Of a stretch of 64,000 nt of DNA, positions 52,033 to 62,233 are shown piece after piece. How positions within the stretch are numbered: the stretch's first letter is position 1; every line of letters starts with the position of its first letter. Made by a program: the position numbers and the translations under genes. The notes under the pieces are model-generated. The model had not been told where the DNA came from. It was given only the letters and a program-made list of their open reading frames with translations, and searched no databases. Origin of the DNA: Paracoccaceae bacterium (GTDB lineage Bacteria; Pseudomonadota; Alphaproteobacteria; Rhodobacterales; Rhodobacteraceae); the NCBI GenBank assembly GCA_016124615.1, contig WGNF01000007.1, forward strand, positions 186,001 to 250,000, read 5' to 3'.

Positions 52033-52470
52033 TCAGACCCGCCGCAGCCGGATCACCACATCGACGCGCGAAACCTCGGTGCCTGCGGGGGCGCGCGGCA
52101 GGCCGAGGATGCGCAAATCCTCGGCGGGGGCGTCGGTCAGCGCGTGGCTGTCTTCCCAGTAGAAATGCGGGTGGTCGTCCATCCGGGTGTCGAAATAGCT
52201 GCGCGCGCCATCCACGGTGATCTCGGTCAACAGCCCCGCCGCACAAAAGGCGCGCAGCGTGTTGTAGACGGTGGCCAGCGATACCTGTTCGCCCGCCGTC
52301 TGCGCCGCGGTGAACAGGCTTTCGGCGGTCACATGGCGGTTCTCGCCGTCGCCGACCAGCAGCGCGGCCAGCGACAGGCGCTGCCGCGTCGGCCGCAGCC
52401 CGGCACCATCGAGCCACGCGGTGGCAGCGCCCAGCGCGGCCGGGGTCATCTGGGAAAGATCGTCATCCAT
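52033..52470 (-). CDS. irr: Fur-family iron response regulator Irr
   Basis: Haem-responsive regulator of iron genes in alphaproteobacteria. The 145-residue protein has the Fur winged helix (GLRPTRQRLSLAALLVGDG, VSLATVYNTLRAFCAAGLL) and the Irr-type DDHPHFYWED dimer/metal region in place of the Fur HHDH motif. Divergent from fabA, an arrangement typical of Rhodobacteraceae. The -10 lies only 6 nt before the ATG, so the mRNA is probably leaderless. Confidence 0.9.
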   Translation of the reverse strand: MDDDLSQMTPAALGAATAWLDGAGLRPTRQRLSLAALLVGDGENRHVTAESLFTAAQTAGEQVSLATVYNTLRAFCAAGLLTEITVDGARSYFDTRMDDHPHFYWEDSHALTDAPAEDLRILGLPRAPAGTEVSRVDVVIRLRRV

Positions 52471-52476
52471 GCCGAC

Positions 52477-52506
52477 AATATAAGGGGCGCGGCGGGGTCA
52501 TTTCAA
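52477..52506 (-). promoter_or_regulatory. Promoter of irr giving a leaderless transcript
   Basis: Minus strand: TTGAAA (52501-52506), 18-bp spacer, TATATT (52477-52482), then GTCGGC and the irr ATG at 52470. Transcription should start at or within a base or two of the start codon. Confidence 0.7.
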
Positions 52507-52619
52507 ACGAAAACCGTCCCGCGCCGCGGCACCCCCGCCACGCCCGCGCCCTTGCCACCACTCTGACCCCGATGATAGAGGATCGGAGGGATGGGGATTG
52601 AGATGGGAGACTGGGCCGC

Positions 52620-53126
52620 ATGGCGGGCTATCCGACGCGTTTCGACAAGGAAGACCTGCTGCGCTGCGCGCGAGGGGAGTTGTTCGGCCCCGGCAATGCC
52701 CAGTTGCCCCTGCCGCCGATGCTGATGATGGACCGGATCACCGACATCTCGGCCGATGGCGGGTTGCACGGCAAGGGCCATGTGGTCGCCGAATTCGACA
52801 TCACCCCCGATCTGTGGTTTTTCGCCTGCCACTTTCCCGGCAACCCGGTGATGCCGGGCTGCCTTGGCCTTGACGGGCTGTGGCAGTTGACCGGCTTCAA
52901 TCTTGGCTGGCGTGGCTGGCAGGGGCAGGGCTTTGCCCTTGGTGTGGGCGAGGTCAAGCTGCAAGGCATGGTGCGCCCCGACCGCAAGATGATCACCTAT
53001 CACGTCGACTTCACCCGCGTCATCGACCGCAAGCTGAAGCTTGGGGTGGCCGATGGCCGGGTTGTTGCCGACGGCGAGGATATTTACGTGGTCAAGGACA
53101 TGAAGGTCGGCCTCGCGGCCGCCTGA
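52620..53126 (+). CDS. fabA: 3-Hydroxydecanoyl-ACP dehydratase/isomerase
   Basis: Introduces the cis double bond at C10 in anaerobic unsaturated fatty-acid synthesis. The 168-residue hotdog-fold protein has active-site His71 ([15 protein letters not shown]) and Asp85 ([10 protein letters not shown]). First gene of fabA-fabB-fabI, with GGGAGA 9 nt before the ATG. Complete. Confidence 0.96.
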   Translation: MAGYPTRFDKEDLLRCARGELFGPGNAQLPLPPMLMMDRITDISADGGLHGKGHVVAEFDITPDLWFFACHFPGNPVMPGCLGLDGLWQLTGFNLGWRGWQGQGFALGVGEVKLQGMVRPDRKMITYHVDFTRVIDRKLKLGVADGRVVADGEDIYVVKDMKVGLAAA

Positions 53127-53148
53127 CCCTGCCCTGAGGAGAACACTC

Positions 53149-54378
53149 ATGCGTCGTGTCGTCGTCACCGGGATCGGCATCATCTCACCGATCGGAAATT
53201 CCGCCGCCGAAGTCGAGGCGAGCCTGCGCGCCGGTCGCTCGGGCATCGTCGCCGCGCCGGACTATACCGAACATGGCTTTCGCTGCCAGGTGAAGGGCCA
53301 GCCCCAGATCGTGCTGGAGGACCATATCGACAAGCGCAACCTGCGCTTCATGGGCCCCGGCGCGGCTTACAACTTTCTGGCGATGGAACAGGCGATTGCC
53401 GACAGCGGGCTGGAGCCGGACGATGTTTCGAACCCGCGCACCGGGCTGGTGATGGGCTCGGGCGGACCCTCCACCTCGAACTTCTTCGAGGCGCATCGGA
53501 TCGTCATCGAAAAGGGTGCGCCGAAGCGGATGGGGCCGTTCATGGTCACCCGCTGCATGTCGTCCACCAACTCGGCCTGCCTTGCCACGCCGTTCAAGAT
53601 CAAGGGCGTGAACTACTCGATCACCTCGGCCTGCTCGACCAGCGCGCATTGCATCGGCAATGGCGTCGAACAGATCCAGATGGGCAAGCAAGACATCGTC
53701 TTCGCTGGCGGCGGCGAGGAACTGGACTGGACGCTGTCGTGCCTGTTCGACGCGATGGGCGCAATGTCCTCGAAGTACAACGACACCCCCGAAACCGCCT
53801 CGCGCCCCTATGACGCGACGCGCGACGGCTTCGTCATCGCGGGCGGCGGCGGCGTCGTGGTGCTGGAGGAACTGTCCCACGCGCTGGCGCGCGGCGCCAA
53901 GATCTACGGCGAGGTCACCGGCTACGGTGCCACCTCGGACGGCTACGACATGGTCGCCCCCTCGGGCGAGGGCGGCGAGCGGTCGATGCGGGTGGCGCTG
54001 GCCACATTGCCCGAAGGGCGCCACATCGACTACATCAACAGCCACGGCACCTCGACCGTGGTCGGCGACATCACCGAGATGGAAGGCATCCGCCGCGTCT
54101 TCGGCGCCGGGTCCACGCCGCCCGTGTCCTCGACCAAATCACTGACGGGGCACAGCCTTGGAGCCACCGGCGTGCACGAGGCGATCTATTCGCTCTTGAT
54201 GATGCAGGGCAAGTTCATCGCGGCCTCGGCCAACATCACCACCCTCGATCCGGCGCTGCAACCCGGCGAGATCGTCACCACCCTGCGCGAAAACGTCGAA
54301 CTGGATTCCGTGCTGTCGAACAGCTTCGGCTTTGGCGGCACCAACGCAACGCTGGTGTTCAGCAAATTCCACGCATGA
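53149..54378 (+). CDS. fabB: 3-Oxoacyl-ACP synthase I
   Basis: Elongates cis-3-decenoyl-ACP, partner of FabA. The 409-residue thiolase-fold enzyme has nucleophile Cys162 ([12 protein letters not shown]), and the catalytic histidines in [11 protein letters not shown] and [11 protein letters not shown]. Starts [20 protein letters not shown] after GAGGAG. Lies 22 bp after fabA and 16 bp before fabI. Confidence 0.96.
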   Translation: MRRVVVTGIGIISPIGNSAAEVEASLRAGRSGIVAAPDYTEHGFRCQVKGQPQIVLEDHIDKRNLRFMGPGAAYNFLAMEQAIADSGLEPDDVSNPRTGLVMGSGGPSTSNFFEAHRIVIEKGAPKRMGPFMVTRCMSSTNSACLATPFKIKGVNYSITSACSTSAHCIGNGVEQIQMGKQDIVFAGGGEELDWTLSCLFDAMGAMSSKYNDTPETASRPYDATRDGFVIAGGGGVVVLEELSHALARGAKIYGEVTGYGATSDGYDMVAPSGEGGERSMRVALATLPEGRHIDYINSHGTSTVVGDITEMEGIRRVFGAGSTPPVSSTKSLTGHSLGATGVHEAIYSLLMMQGKFIAASANITTLDPALQPGEIVTTLRENVELDSVLSNSFGFGGTNATLVFSKFHA

Positions 54379-54394
54379 TCGAAGGAGCGCCTGA

Positions 54395-55183
54395 ATGGCC
54401 GAACTGTTGACGGGCAAGCGTGGGCTGATCATGGGCGTCGCCAACGACCGCTCGATCGCCTGGGGCATCGCCAAGGCGATGGCCGCCGAGGGCGCCGAGC
54501 TTGCGTTTTCCTATCAGGGCGACGCCTTCGGCAAACGGGTCGAACCGCTGGCGGCCTCGCTGGGCGCCACCTTCCTCGTCGATGTCGACGTGATGAACGA
54601 CGAGTCGCTCGATGCGGCCTTCGGGCGCATCGCCTCGGAATGGGGGCGGCTCGATTTCCTCGTTCACGCCATCGCCTATTCCGACAAGAACGAGTTGACC
54701 GGCCGGTTCATCAACACCAGCCGTGAGAATTTCAAGACCTCGCTCTGCATCTCGTGCTTCTCGTTCATCGACGTGTCGCGCCGCGCCGCCGCGCTGATGC
54801 CGGACGGCGGCACGCTGCTGACGCTGACCTTCCAGGGCTCGAACCGGGTGACGCCGAACTACAACGTGATGGGCGTGGCCAAGGCGGCGCTGGAATCCTC
54901 GGTGCGCTACCTTGCCAACGACCTCGGGCCGCAGAAGATCCGCGTCAATGCGATCAGCCCCGGCCCGATGAAGACGCTGGCGGGGGCCGCCATCGGCGGC
55001 GCGCGGGCCACCTTCCGCCACACCGAGGCCAACGCGCCGCTGCGGGTGAACGCGACGCTGGAAACCGTGGGCGGCACGGCGGTCTACCTCACCTCCGACT
55101 ACGGCGCCTGCACGACCGGAGAGATCGTGCGGGTCGATGGCGGCTATCACGTGCTGGGAATGCCGCAGCAGGAAAACATCTGA
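54395..55183 (+). CDS. fabI: Enoyl-ACP reductase (NADH)
   Basis: Last reductive step of fatty-acid elongation. The 262-residue short-chain dehydrogenase has the FabI-type N-terminus (LLTGKRGLIMGVANDRSIAW), SYQGDAFGKRVEPLA, and the Tyr-x6-Lys active site (NYNVMGVAKAALE). The C-terminus (GEIVRVDGGYHVLGM) is complete. End of the fabA-fabB-fabI unit. Confidence 0.96.
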   Translation: MAELLTGKRGLIMGVANDRSIAWGIAKAMAAEGAELAFSYQGDAFGKRVEPLAASLGATFLVDVDVMNDESLDAAFGRIASEWGRLDFLVHAIAYSDKNELTGRFINTSRENFKTSLCISCFSFIDVSRRAAALMPDGGTLLTLTFQGSNRVTPNYNVMGVAKAALESSVRYLANDLGPQKIRVNAISPGPMKTLAGAAIGGARATFRHTEANAPLRVNATLETVGGTAVYLTSDYGACTTGEIVRVDGGYHVLGMPQQENI

Positions 55184-55199
55184 CGCCGGGGGCGGGTGT

Positions 55200-55787
55200 T
55201 CAGTCCGCCTTCGTCAGCGCGGCCCGCTGTTCTTCGACGCGGGCCTGAAACGCGTCCTCGTTGCCGTAATCCACGAATACCGGATAGCGCGAATGCGGGT
55301 CGGAGACCCGGCTCGCGTGCTTGATCGGGCACCAGTAGGCTTCGGTCCGGCCCGAAACCTCGCGCACGAAGCCGATCAGCCCGTTGCAGTAGCCGCAATA
55401 GATGCAGTTCAGCTTTTGCAGCCCGTTCAGATAGGCCAGATGCTGGCGGTCGATGACGATATAGTCGCGCCGCCGCACCTTCGGGATGCCGTAGACCGGG
55501 AAACAGACCGCCTGATAGAGCGTCACGAACAGGTCCAGCGCCGCAAAGGGCAGGATCAGCACGTAGATGAAGGGCGCCGTCAGCACCACCAGCAGCCGCG
55601 TGCGCGACAGAAAGCTGAGCAACCCTTCCCGTGCCGCGCGGTGGCGGGCGCGGACCTCGGCATCGAAGATCACCCGCCCCCGCTCCATCCGGTAGCGGAA
55701 GGCGGCGCGGCGATCCTCGATGGCCGCCTCGATCTCGGCCTGCAGTTCGCGCAAGCGGTCCGTCATCTGCTCCAGCGGCGATCGCAT
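55200..55787 (-). CDS. Conserved membrane-associated protein with Cys cluster
   Basis: The 195-residue protein has an N-terminal charged helix (about 1-60, likely coiled coil), one or two hydrophobic spans (about 62-95, TRLLVVLTAPFIYVLILPFA and ALDLFVTLYQAVCF) and a C-terminal domain with NCIYCGYCNGLIGF (CxxCxxC) and YWCPIKHASRV. The four cysteines could bind zinc or an iron-sulfur cluster. The family is familiar in this lineage as uncharacterised. Convergent with fabI. Confidence 0.75.
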   Translation of the reverse strand: MRSPLEQMTDRLRELQAEIEAAIEDRRAAFRYRMERGRVIFDAEVRARHRAAREGLLSFLSRTRLLVVLTAPFIYVLILPFAALDLFVTLYQAVCFPVYGIPKVRRRDYIVIDRQHLAYLNGLQKLNCIYCGYCNGLIGFVREVSGRTEAYWCPIKHASRVSDPHSRYPVFVDYGNEDAFQARVEEQRAALTKAD

Positions 55788-55905
55788 GGCGACACTCCCC
55801 GCCCCATGCCGCCGACAAGATCACGATGGCACGGCGAAGTCACCAGTGGCGATCTTTCCCTCGGCGCCGCCCTGTGCCAGTCTCGCCCGGCAACCGGAGG
55901 AGCCT

Positions 55906-56592
55906 ATGCCGATCACCACCTGCGTCTTCGATGCCTATGGCACGCTGTTCGACGTGACAGCCGCCGCCCGTGCCGCCGCGGCTGAACCGGGGCACGGGGC
56001 GCTGGCCGCGATCTGGCCGAAACTCGCCGAGGATTGGCGGCGCAAGCAGCTGGAATACAGCTGGTTGCGCGCGATCACCGGGGCGCATACCGATTTCCGC
56101 GCCGTCACCGCCGACGGGCTGGACTGGGCGATGGCGGCGGCGGGCCTGTCAGACCCCGACCTGCACCGCCGCCTGATGGCGCTTTACGACCGGCTTGACG
56201 CCTACCCCGAAGTTCCGGCGATGCTGGCCGCGCTGAAGGCGGCGGGGTTCGCCACCGCCATCCTGTCGAACGGCTCGCCCGCGATGCTGGACGCCGCGGT
56301 CACCTCGGCCGGGATCGGCGAGAGCCTTGACGCCGTGCTCTCGGTCGAAAGCGCGGGCGTGTTCAAGCCCTCGCCCGAGGTTTACGACCTTGTCGGCGAC
56401 CGGTTCGGCTGCACGCCCGCGCAGGTGCTCTTCGTCTCGTCGAACGGCTGGGATGCGGGCTGCGCCACCGGCTATGGCTTCACCACCGCCTGGGTCAACC
56501 GCGCGGGCGCGCCGGTGGACCGGCTGCCGTGGCGGCCCGCCCATACCCTGGCCGACCTCACCCCGATCCCCGCCCTCGCCCGGAGCCTGTGA
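55906..56592 (+). CDS. Haloacid dehalogenase, type II (HAD superfamily)
   Basis: The 228-residue protein starts MPITTCVFDAYGTLFDVTAA with nucleophile Asp9. HAD motifs: AILSNGSPAMLDA (motif II, near 118), VFKPSPEVYDLV (Lys) and FVSSNGWDAGCATGYGF (motif IV). These blocks, in particular SNGWDA, fit the L-2-haloacid dehalogenase class. GGAGGAG precedes the ATG. The stop overlaps the next start (TGATG), so it is coupled to the hydrolase gene. Confidence 0.88.
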   Translation: MPITTCVFDAYGTLFDVTAAARAAAAEPGHGALAAIWPKLAEDWRRKQLEYSWLRAITGAHTDFRAVTADGLDWAMAAAGLSDPDLHRRLMALYDRLDAYPEVPAMLAALKAAGFATAILSNGSPAMLDAAVTSAGIGESLDAVLSVESAGVFKPSPEVYDLVGDRFGCTPAQVLFVSSNGWDAGCATGYGFTTAWVNRAGAPVDRLPWRPAHTLADLTPIPALARSL

Positions 56593-57416
56593 TGCCGCAT
56601 TTCACCGCCGCCGATGGCGCCCGCCTGTTCTATACCGACGACGGTACCGGCACGCCGCTTCTGTGCCTGCCCGGCCTGACCCGCACCACCGGCGATTTCG
56701 ACTATCTGGCGCCACACCTGCCACCCTGCCGCCTGATCCGGATGGACTATCGCGGCCGGGGTCAGTCCGACTTCACCGGCGCCGCCACCTATACCGTGCC
56801 GCAAGAGGCCAAGGATGCGATCGCCCTGCTGGACCACCTCGGGGTCGACAGTGCCGCCGTTCTGGGCACCTCGCGCGGCGGCCTGATCGGGCTGCTGATG
56901 GCGGCGATGGCAAAGCCGCGCCTTTTGGGCCTTTGCCTGAACGATGTCGGCCCGGTAATCGAGCGCAAGGGGCTGGAACGGATTTTCGACTATGTCGGCC
57001 GCAATCCCCGCGCCCGCACCCATGCCGAAATGGCCGCCGCCCTGCCCGCCGGCCACCCCGGTTTCGCCAACGTGCCCGCCAGCCGCTGGCTGGAGGAAGC
57101 GCGGCTGCACTGGCGCGAAACGCCCGAGGGGCTGCGCATCACCTACGACCCCGCGCTGCGCGAGGCCTTCCTCGCCGCGTTCGAGGGGCCCTCGCCCGAC
57201 CTCTGGCCGCTGTTCGATGCGCTGGCCGGGTTGCCGGTCGCGCTGATCCGCGGCGCAAACTCCGACCTGCTGGCCCCCGAGGCGGCCGCCGAAATGCGCC
57301 GCCGCCGCCCCGACATGATCTTTGCCGAAGTGCCCGACCGCGCCCATATCCCGTTCCTTGACGAACCCGAAGCCCTGACGGCGATCCGCGCCTTCCTGAC
57401 CAAAGTCACACCCTGA
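56592..57416 (+). CDS. Alpha/beta-fold hydrolase
   Basis: The 274-residue protein has the hydrolase pattern: LLCLPGLTRTTGDFDYL (oxyanion region), MDYRGRGQSDF, nucleophile Ser in VLGTSRGGLIGLLM (near residue 94), and C-terminal RAHIPFLDEPEAL with the catalytic His. Coupled to the haloacid dehalogenase gene by a 1-bp overlap. The substrate is unknown; PcaD/BphD-like esters are possible. Confidence 0.85.
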   Translation: MPHFTAADGARLFYTDDGTGTPLLCLPGLTRTTGDFDYLAPHLPPCRLIRMDYRGRGQSDFTGAATYTVPQEAKDAIALLDHLGVDSAAVLGTSRGGLIGLLMAAMAKPRLLGLCLNDVGPVIERKGLERIFDYVGRNPRARTHAEMAAALPAGHPGFANVPASRWLEEARLHWRETPEGLRITYDPALREAFLAAFEGPSPDLWPLFDALAGLPVALIRGANSDLLAPEAAAEMRRRRPDMIFAEVPDRAHIPFLDEPEALTAIRAFLTKVTP

Positions 57417-57417
57417 C

Positions 57418-57459
57418 CCTTTCATCTTGTCTTGGCCCAAATATCCCCGCCGGAGGCCT
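57418..57459 (-). repeat. Intergenic motif related to the hisA-hisF spacer
   Basis: Read on the minus strand it contains GCCTCCGGCGGGGATATTTGG and ends with a GATGAAA-like tail. The core AAATATCC and position after a stop codon parallel the element at 20800-20860. Recalled as a frequent intergenic sequence in Rhodobacteraceae. Confidence 0.5.
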
Positions 57460-57501
57460 CCGCCGCCCACCCCCGGCGACCGACCGCAGAAGAAGAGCCC
57501 C

Positions 57502-58479
57502 ATGACCGATATCGCCCTGATCGAAGCTGCCGCCGCCCGCCTGAAGGGCCACGCGCGCCGCACCCCGCTGCTGTCCTCGCCCTTCCTTGACGACATCGCC
57601 GGTCGCCGGGTTTTCGTGAAGGCGGAATGCCTGCAGCATACCGGCAGCTTCAAGTTTCGCGGTGGCTGGTCGGCGGTGTCGGCGCTTGACCCCGCCACGC
57701 GGGCGCGCGGCGTCATCGCGTTTTCCTCGGGCAACCATGCGCAGGGCGTAGCCTTCGCCGCGCGCCAGCATGGTGTGCCCTCGGTCATCGTGATGCCCAC
57801 CGACGCGCCCGCGCTGAAGATCGACAACACCCGCGCGCTGGGGGCCGAGGTCATCCTGTACGACCGCGCCACCGAGGATCGCGACGCCATCGGCACCCGG
57901 CTGGCGGCAGACCGCGGCCTGACGCTGATCAAGCCCTTCGACGATCCTCAGGTGATCGCCGGGCAGGGTACCACCGGGTTGGAGATCGCGGAACAGGCCG
58001 CCGAGGAAGGCGTGACCGGGGCCGATGTGCTGGTCTGCTGCGGCGGCGGTGGCCTGACCTCGGGCATCGCGCTGGCGCTGGAGGCGCGGGCGCCCGGCCT
58101 GCGCGCCCGGCCCTGCGAACCGGCGGGGTTCGACGACGTGACCCGGTCGCTCGCCTCGGGGCGGATCGAGCGTAACGCCGCCCTGACTGGCTCGATCTGC
58201 GACGCGATCATCACGCCGCAGCCGGGCAACCTGACCTTTCCCATCCTGCACCGCCTGTGCGGGCCGGGGCTGGTGGTCAGCGATCGGGAGGCGCTGCAGG
58301 CGATGGCGCTGGCCTTCCTGCGGCTGAAGATCGTGCTGGAACCGGGTGGCGCCGTGGCGCTGGCCGCCGCCCTCTTCCGCCGTGACCAGATCGAAGGCGA
58401 AGCGGTGATCGCGGTCGCTTCGGGGGGCAACGTCGATGCCGCCCAGTTCCGCGCCGCGCTGGATCTGTTGCCGGGGTGA
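57502..58479 (+). CDS. Threonine/serine dehydratase-like PLP enzyme
   Basis: The 325-residue fold-type II PLP enzyme has the cofactor Lys51 (LQHTGSFKFRGGWSA), the substrate loop SSGNHAQGVAF, the Gly-rich phosphate loop VCCGGGGLTSG and the C-terminal ASGGNVD. This is a short catabolic threonine or hydroxyaspartate ammonia-lyase form without an ACT domain. The exact amino acid is undecided. It precedes pobA by 74 bp and has its own start; not clearly part of the pca operon. Confidence 0.87.
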   Translation: MTDIALIEAAAARLKGHARRTPLLSSPFLDDIAGRRVFVKAECLQHTGSFKFRGGWSAVSALDPATRARGVIAFSSGNHAQGVAFAARQHGVPSVIVMPTDAPALKIDNTRALGAEVILYDRATEDRDAIGTRLAADRGLTLIKPFDDPQVIAGQGTTGLEIAEQAAEEGVTGADVLVCCGGGGLTSGIALALEARAPGLRARPCEPAGFDDVTRSLASGRIERNAALTGSICDAIITPQPGNLTFPILHRLCGPGLVVSDREALQAMALAFLRLKIVLEPGGAVALAAALFRRDQIEGEAVIAVASGGNVDAAQFRAALDLLPG

Positions 58480-58504
58480 ATCCTTGCGTCGCCCGTCAAA
58501 CTAG

Positions 58505-59720
<1,216 letters not shown>

Positions 59721-59730
59721 GGAGGACCCC

Positions 59731-60519
59731 ATGCAGATCTGCGATATCGGCGACATCAACCTGCATTACCGCGAGGATGGCGACCCGAACGGCGCGCCCA
59801 TTGTCTTCGCCAACTCGCTGGGGACCGATCTGCGGCTTTGGGATCAGGTGGTGCCGCTGTTGCCTGCGGGCCTGCGCATCATCCGCTATGACAAGCGCGG
59901 CCACGGGCTGAGCGACGCGACCCCGGCCCCCTATGGCATGGGCACGCTGGTGCGCGACGCCGAACGCCTGCTGGACGCGCTGGGGGTGAAGAACTGCGTC
60001 TTTGTCGGCCTGTCCATCGGCGGACTGATTGCGCAGGGGCTGGTGGTGAAGCGGCCCGACCTGATCAGCGGCCTCGTGCTGTCGAACACCGCCGCCAAGA
60101 TCGGCACCGCCGACATGTACGCCGCCCGCGTCGCCGCGGTGAAGGCGGGCGGCATCGAACCGCTTGCCGAGGGCATTCTGGAACGCTGGTTCACCCCGGC
60201 CTTCCGCGCCACGCCGGAATTTTCAGCCTGGCGCAACATGCTGATCCGCCAGCCTGTCGAGGGCTATGCGGGTTGCTGCGCCGCCATCTCGGGCACCGAT
60301 TTCTACACGACCACCGCCGCACTGACGCTGCCGACGATGGCAATCGTCGGGTCCGAGGATGGCGCCACCCCGCCCGATCTGGTGCGCGAAACCGCCGACC
60401 TGATCAAGCGCAGCCAGTTCGAGATCATCCGCGGCGCGGGCCACCTGCCCTGTGTCGAAAAGCCCGCCGAATACGCTGAACTGCTGACCAAATTCCTGCT
60501 GGAGATCGGCCATGTCTGA
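59731..60519 (+). CDS. pcaD: 3-Oxoadipate enol-lactonase
   Basis: Hydrolyses beta-ketoadipate enol-lactone to beta-ketoadipate. The 262-residue alpha/beta hydrolase has VFANSLGTDLRLWDQ, DKRGHGLSD, nucleophile Ser in FVGLSIGGLIAQG (near residue 95) and AGHLPCVEKP (His). GGAGGA precedes the ATG. Overlaps pcaC by 8 bp. PcaD is a separate protein here, not the PcaL fusion of PcaD and PcaC. Confidence 0.93.
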   Translation: MQICDIGDINLHYREDGDPNGAPIVFANSLGTDLRLWDQVVPLLPAGLRIIRYDKRGHGLSDATPAPYGMGTLVRDAERLLDALGVKNCVFVGLSIGGLIAQGLVVKRPDLISGLVLSNTAAKIGTADMYAARVAAVKAGGIEPLAEGILERWFTPAFRATPEFSAWRNMLIRQPVEGYAGCCAAISGTDFYTTTAALTLPTMAIVGSEDGATPPDLVRETADLIKRSQFEIIRGAGHLPCVEKPAEYAELLTKFLLEIGHV

Positions 60520-60892
60520 CCGCCGCACAGAGGGCGAGAAAACCCGCCGCAAGACCTTGGGCGACGAGCATGTCAACCGCTCGCAATCGACCCAGACCGA
60601 GTTCGACGCCCCGTTCATGGACCTGATCACCGAGGCCGCCTGGGGCCACGTCTGGTCGCGCGACACCATCAGCCCGCGCGAACGCTCGATGCTGACGCTG
60701 GCGCTGCTGGCGGGCCTGGGCAACTGGGAAGAGTTCGCGCTGCACCTGCGCGCCACCGCCAACACCGGCGCCACGCCCGAGGATATTCGCGAGGTGCTGC
60801 TGCACGTTGCTATCTACGCCGGTGTGCCGCGCGCCAACCATGCTTTTAAACTCGCGCGCCAAATCCTTGCAGAACGGGGGGAAAATGTCTGA
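60512..60892 (+). CDS. pcaC: 4-Carboxymuconolactone decarboxylase
   Basis: Decarboxylates gamma-carboxymuconolactone to the enol-lactone. The 126-residue AhpD/CMD-fold protein has the conserved WGHVWSRDTISPRERSMLTL and EEFALHLRATANTGAT (His and Glu residues), and VLLHVAIYAGVPRAN. Overlaps pcaD (8 bp) and pcaH (8 bp), so translation is coupled. Confidence 0.94.
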   Translation: MSDRRTEGEKTRRKTLGDEHVNRSQSTQTEFDAPFMDLITEAAWGHVWSRDTISPRERSMLTLALLAGLGNWEEFALHLRATANTGATPEDIREVLLHVAIYAGVPRANHAFKLARQILAERGENV

Positions 60893-61616
60893 CGCTCCAC
60901 TGACCGGCCCACTGATCGGGCGCGACCGCCTGTGGCATCCGCCCGCCTATACGCCGGGCTACAAGACCTCTGTCACCCGTGCGCCGTCGCGCGCGCTGGT
61001 GGCGATGGGCTCCACCCTCTCCGAGGAAACCGGCCCCGCCTTCGGCCGCGACATGCTGGGGCTGAACGACAACAACCTGATCATCAACTTCACCGGCCAG
61101 CCCGCCATTGGCGAGCGCATCATCATGCACGGCCGCGTGCTGGACGAAAACGCCCGCCCGGTGCCCGGAGTGCTGATCGAGATCTGGCACGCCAACGCGG
61201 GCGGGCGTTACCGTCACAAGAAAGACGGCTACCTTGCCCCGCTCGACCCCAACTTCGGCGGCTGCGGCCGCACCGTGTCGAACGCCGACGGCGCCTATGA
61301 ATTCCTGACCATCCGCCCCGGCGCCTACCCCTGGCCGAACGGCGTGAACCACTGGCGGCCGATGCACATCCACATCTCGGTCTTCGGCCACGGCTTCGGC
61401 CAGCGCCTGATCACCCAGATGTATTTTGAAGGCGACCCGCTGATCGCGCGCTGCCCGATCGTCAACACGATCCCGTCGCAGGCCGCCATCGACGCGCTGG
61501 TGGCGCCGTTGGACATGAACGCCTCGATCCCGATGGATTGCCTCGCCTACAAGTTCGACATCGTGCTGCGCGGCCGCCGCCAGACCTTCTTCGAAAACCG
61601 CAGAGAGGGGATGTGA
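60885..61616 (+). CDS. pcaH: Protocatechuate 3,4-dioxygenase beta subunit
   Basis: Intradiol ring-cleaving subunit holding the Fe(III). The 243-residue protein has all four ligands: Tyr109 (GGRYRHK), Tyr148 (PGAYPWPN), His161 and His163 (RPMHIHISVFG). Starts MSDAPLTGPLIGRDRLW and has complete ends. Shares one base with pcaG (TGATG). Confidence 0.96.
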   Translation: MSDAPLTGPLIGRDRLWHPPAYTPGYKTSVTRAPSRALVAMGSTLSEETGPAFGRDMLGLNDNNLIINFTGQPAIGERIIMHGRVLDENARPVPGVLIEIWHANAGGRYRHKKDGYLAPLDPNFGGCGRTVSNADGAYEFLTIRPGAYPWPNGVNHWRPMHIHISVFGHGFGQRLITQMYFEGDPLIARCPIVNTIPSQAAIDALVAPLDMNASIPMDCLAYKFDIVLRGRRQTFFENRREGM

Positions 61617-62233
61617 TGACCCAGCCGCTTCATCAGTTGAAGGAATCCCCCTCGCAGACGGCGGGGCCCTACGTGCATATCGGGCTGACCCCGAACGCCC
61701 TCGGCATCCCCGGCATCTACCCAGAGGACCTCGGCCTGTCGCCGATCCGCGAGGGTGCCAAGGGCGAGCGGATCACCATCACCGGCCATGTCCGCGACGG
61801 CGCCGGGATGATCCTGCGCGACGCGCTGATCGAAAGCTGGCAGGCCGATGCGGCAGGGCTGTTCAACTCGCCTTCCGAAACGCGCGGCAAGGCCGACCCG
61901 AACGTCATCGGCTGGGCCCGCATCCTCGCCGATTTCGACAGCGGCGACTGGAGCTTGACCACGGTGAAGCCGGGCGCCGTGACACTGCCGCAGGGCGGCA
62001 CGATGGCGCCGCATATCGCGCTCTGGATCGTGGCGCGCGGCGTCAACATTGGCCTGCAGACCCGCATCTATTTCGAGGATGAGGGCGAGGCCAACGCCGC
62101 CTGCCCGGTGCTTGCACGCATCGAACACAAAGCCCGGATTCCCACCCTGCTGGCCAAGAAGACCGGCCCCGGCCAATACCGCTTTGACATCGTCCTGCAA
62201 GGCGATGACGAAACGGTGTTCTTCGACCTCTGA
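61616..62233 (+). CDS. pcaG: Protocatechuate 3,4-dioxygenase alpha subunit
   Basis: Partner of PcaH in the dioxygenase. The 205-residue protein has the alpha-type N-terminus (LKESPSQTAGPYVHIGL) and the core VTLPQGGTMAPHIALWIVARG (shortened) without the iron His pair, as expected. C-terminal RFDIVLQGDDETVFFDL is complete. Starts within the pcaH stop and its own stop overlaps the next start by one base. Confidence 0.95.
   Translation: MTQPLHQLKESPSQTAGPYVHIGLTPNALGIPGIYPEDLGLSPIREGAKGERITITGHVRDGAGMILRDALIESWQADAAGLFNSPSETRGKADPNVIGWARILADFDSGDWSLTTVKPGAVTLPQGGTMAPHIALWIVARGVNIGLQTRIYFEDEGEANAACPVLARIEHKARIPTLLAKKTGPGQYRFDIVLQGDDETVFFDL

Noticed and set aside
52471..52619. Iron-control (ICE/Fur-box) palindrome between irr and fabA
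   Set aside because: No convincing TTTAGAA-type or Fur-type palindrome was found in the gap.
56592..57416. Assignment of this hydrolase as PcaD
   Set aside because: A better PcaD (59731-60519) lies inside the pca operon; this protein is coupled to a haloacid dehalogenase gene instead.
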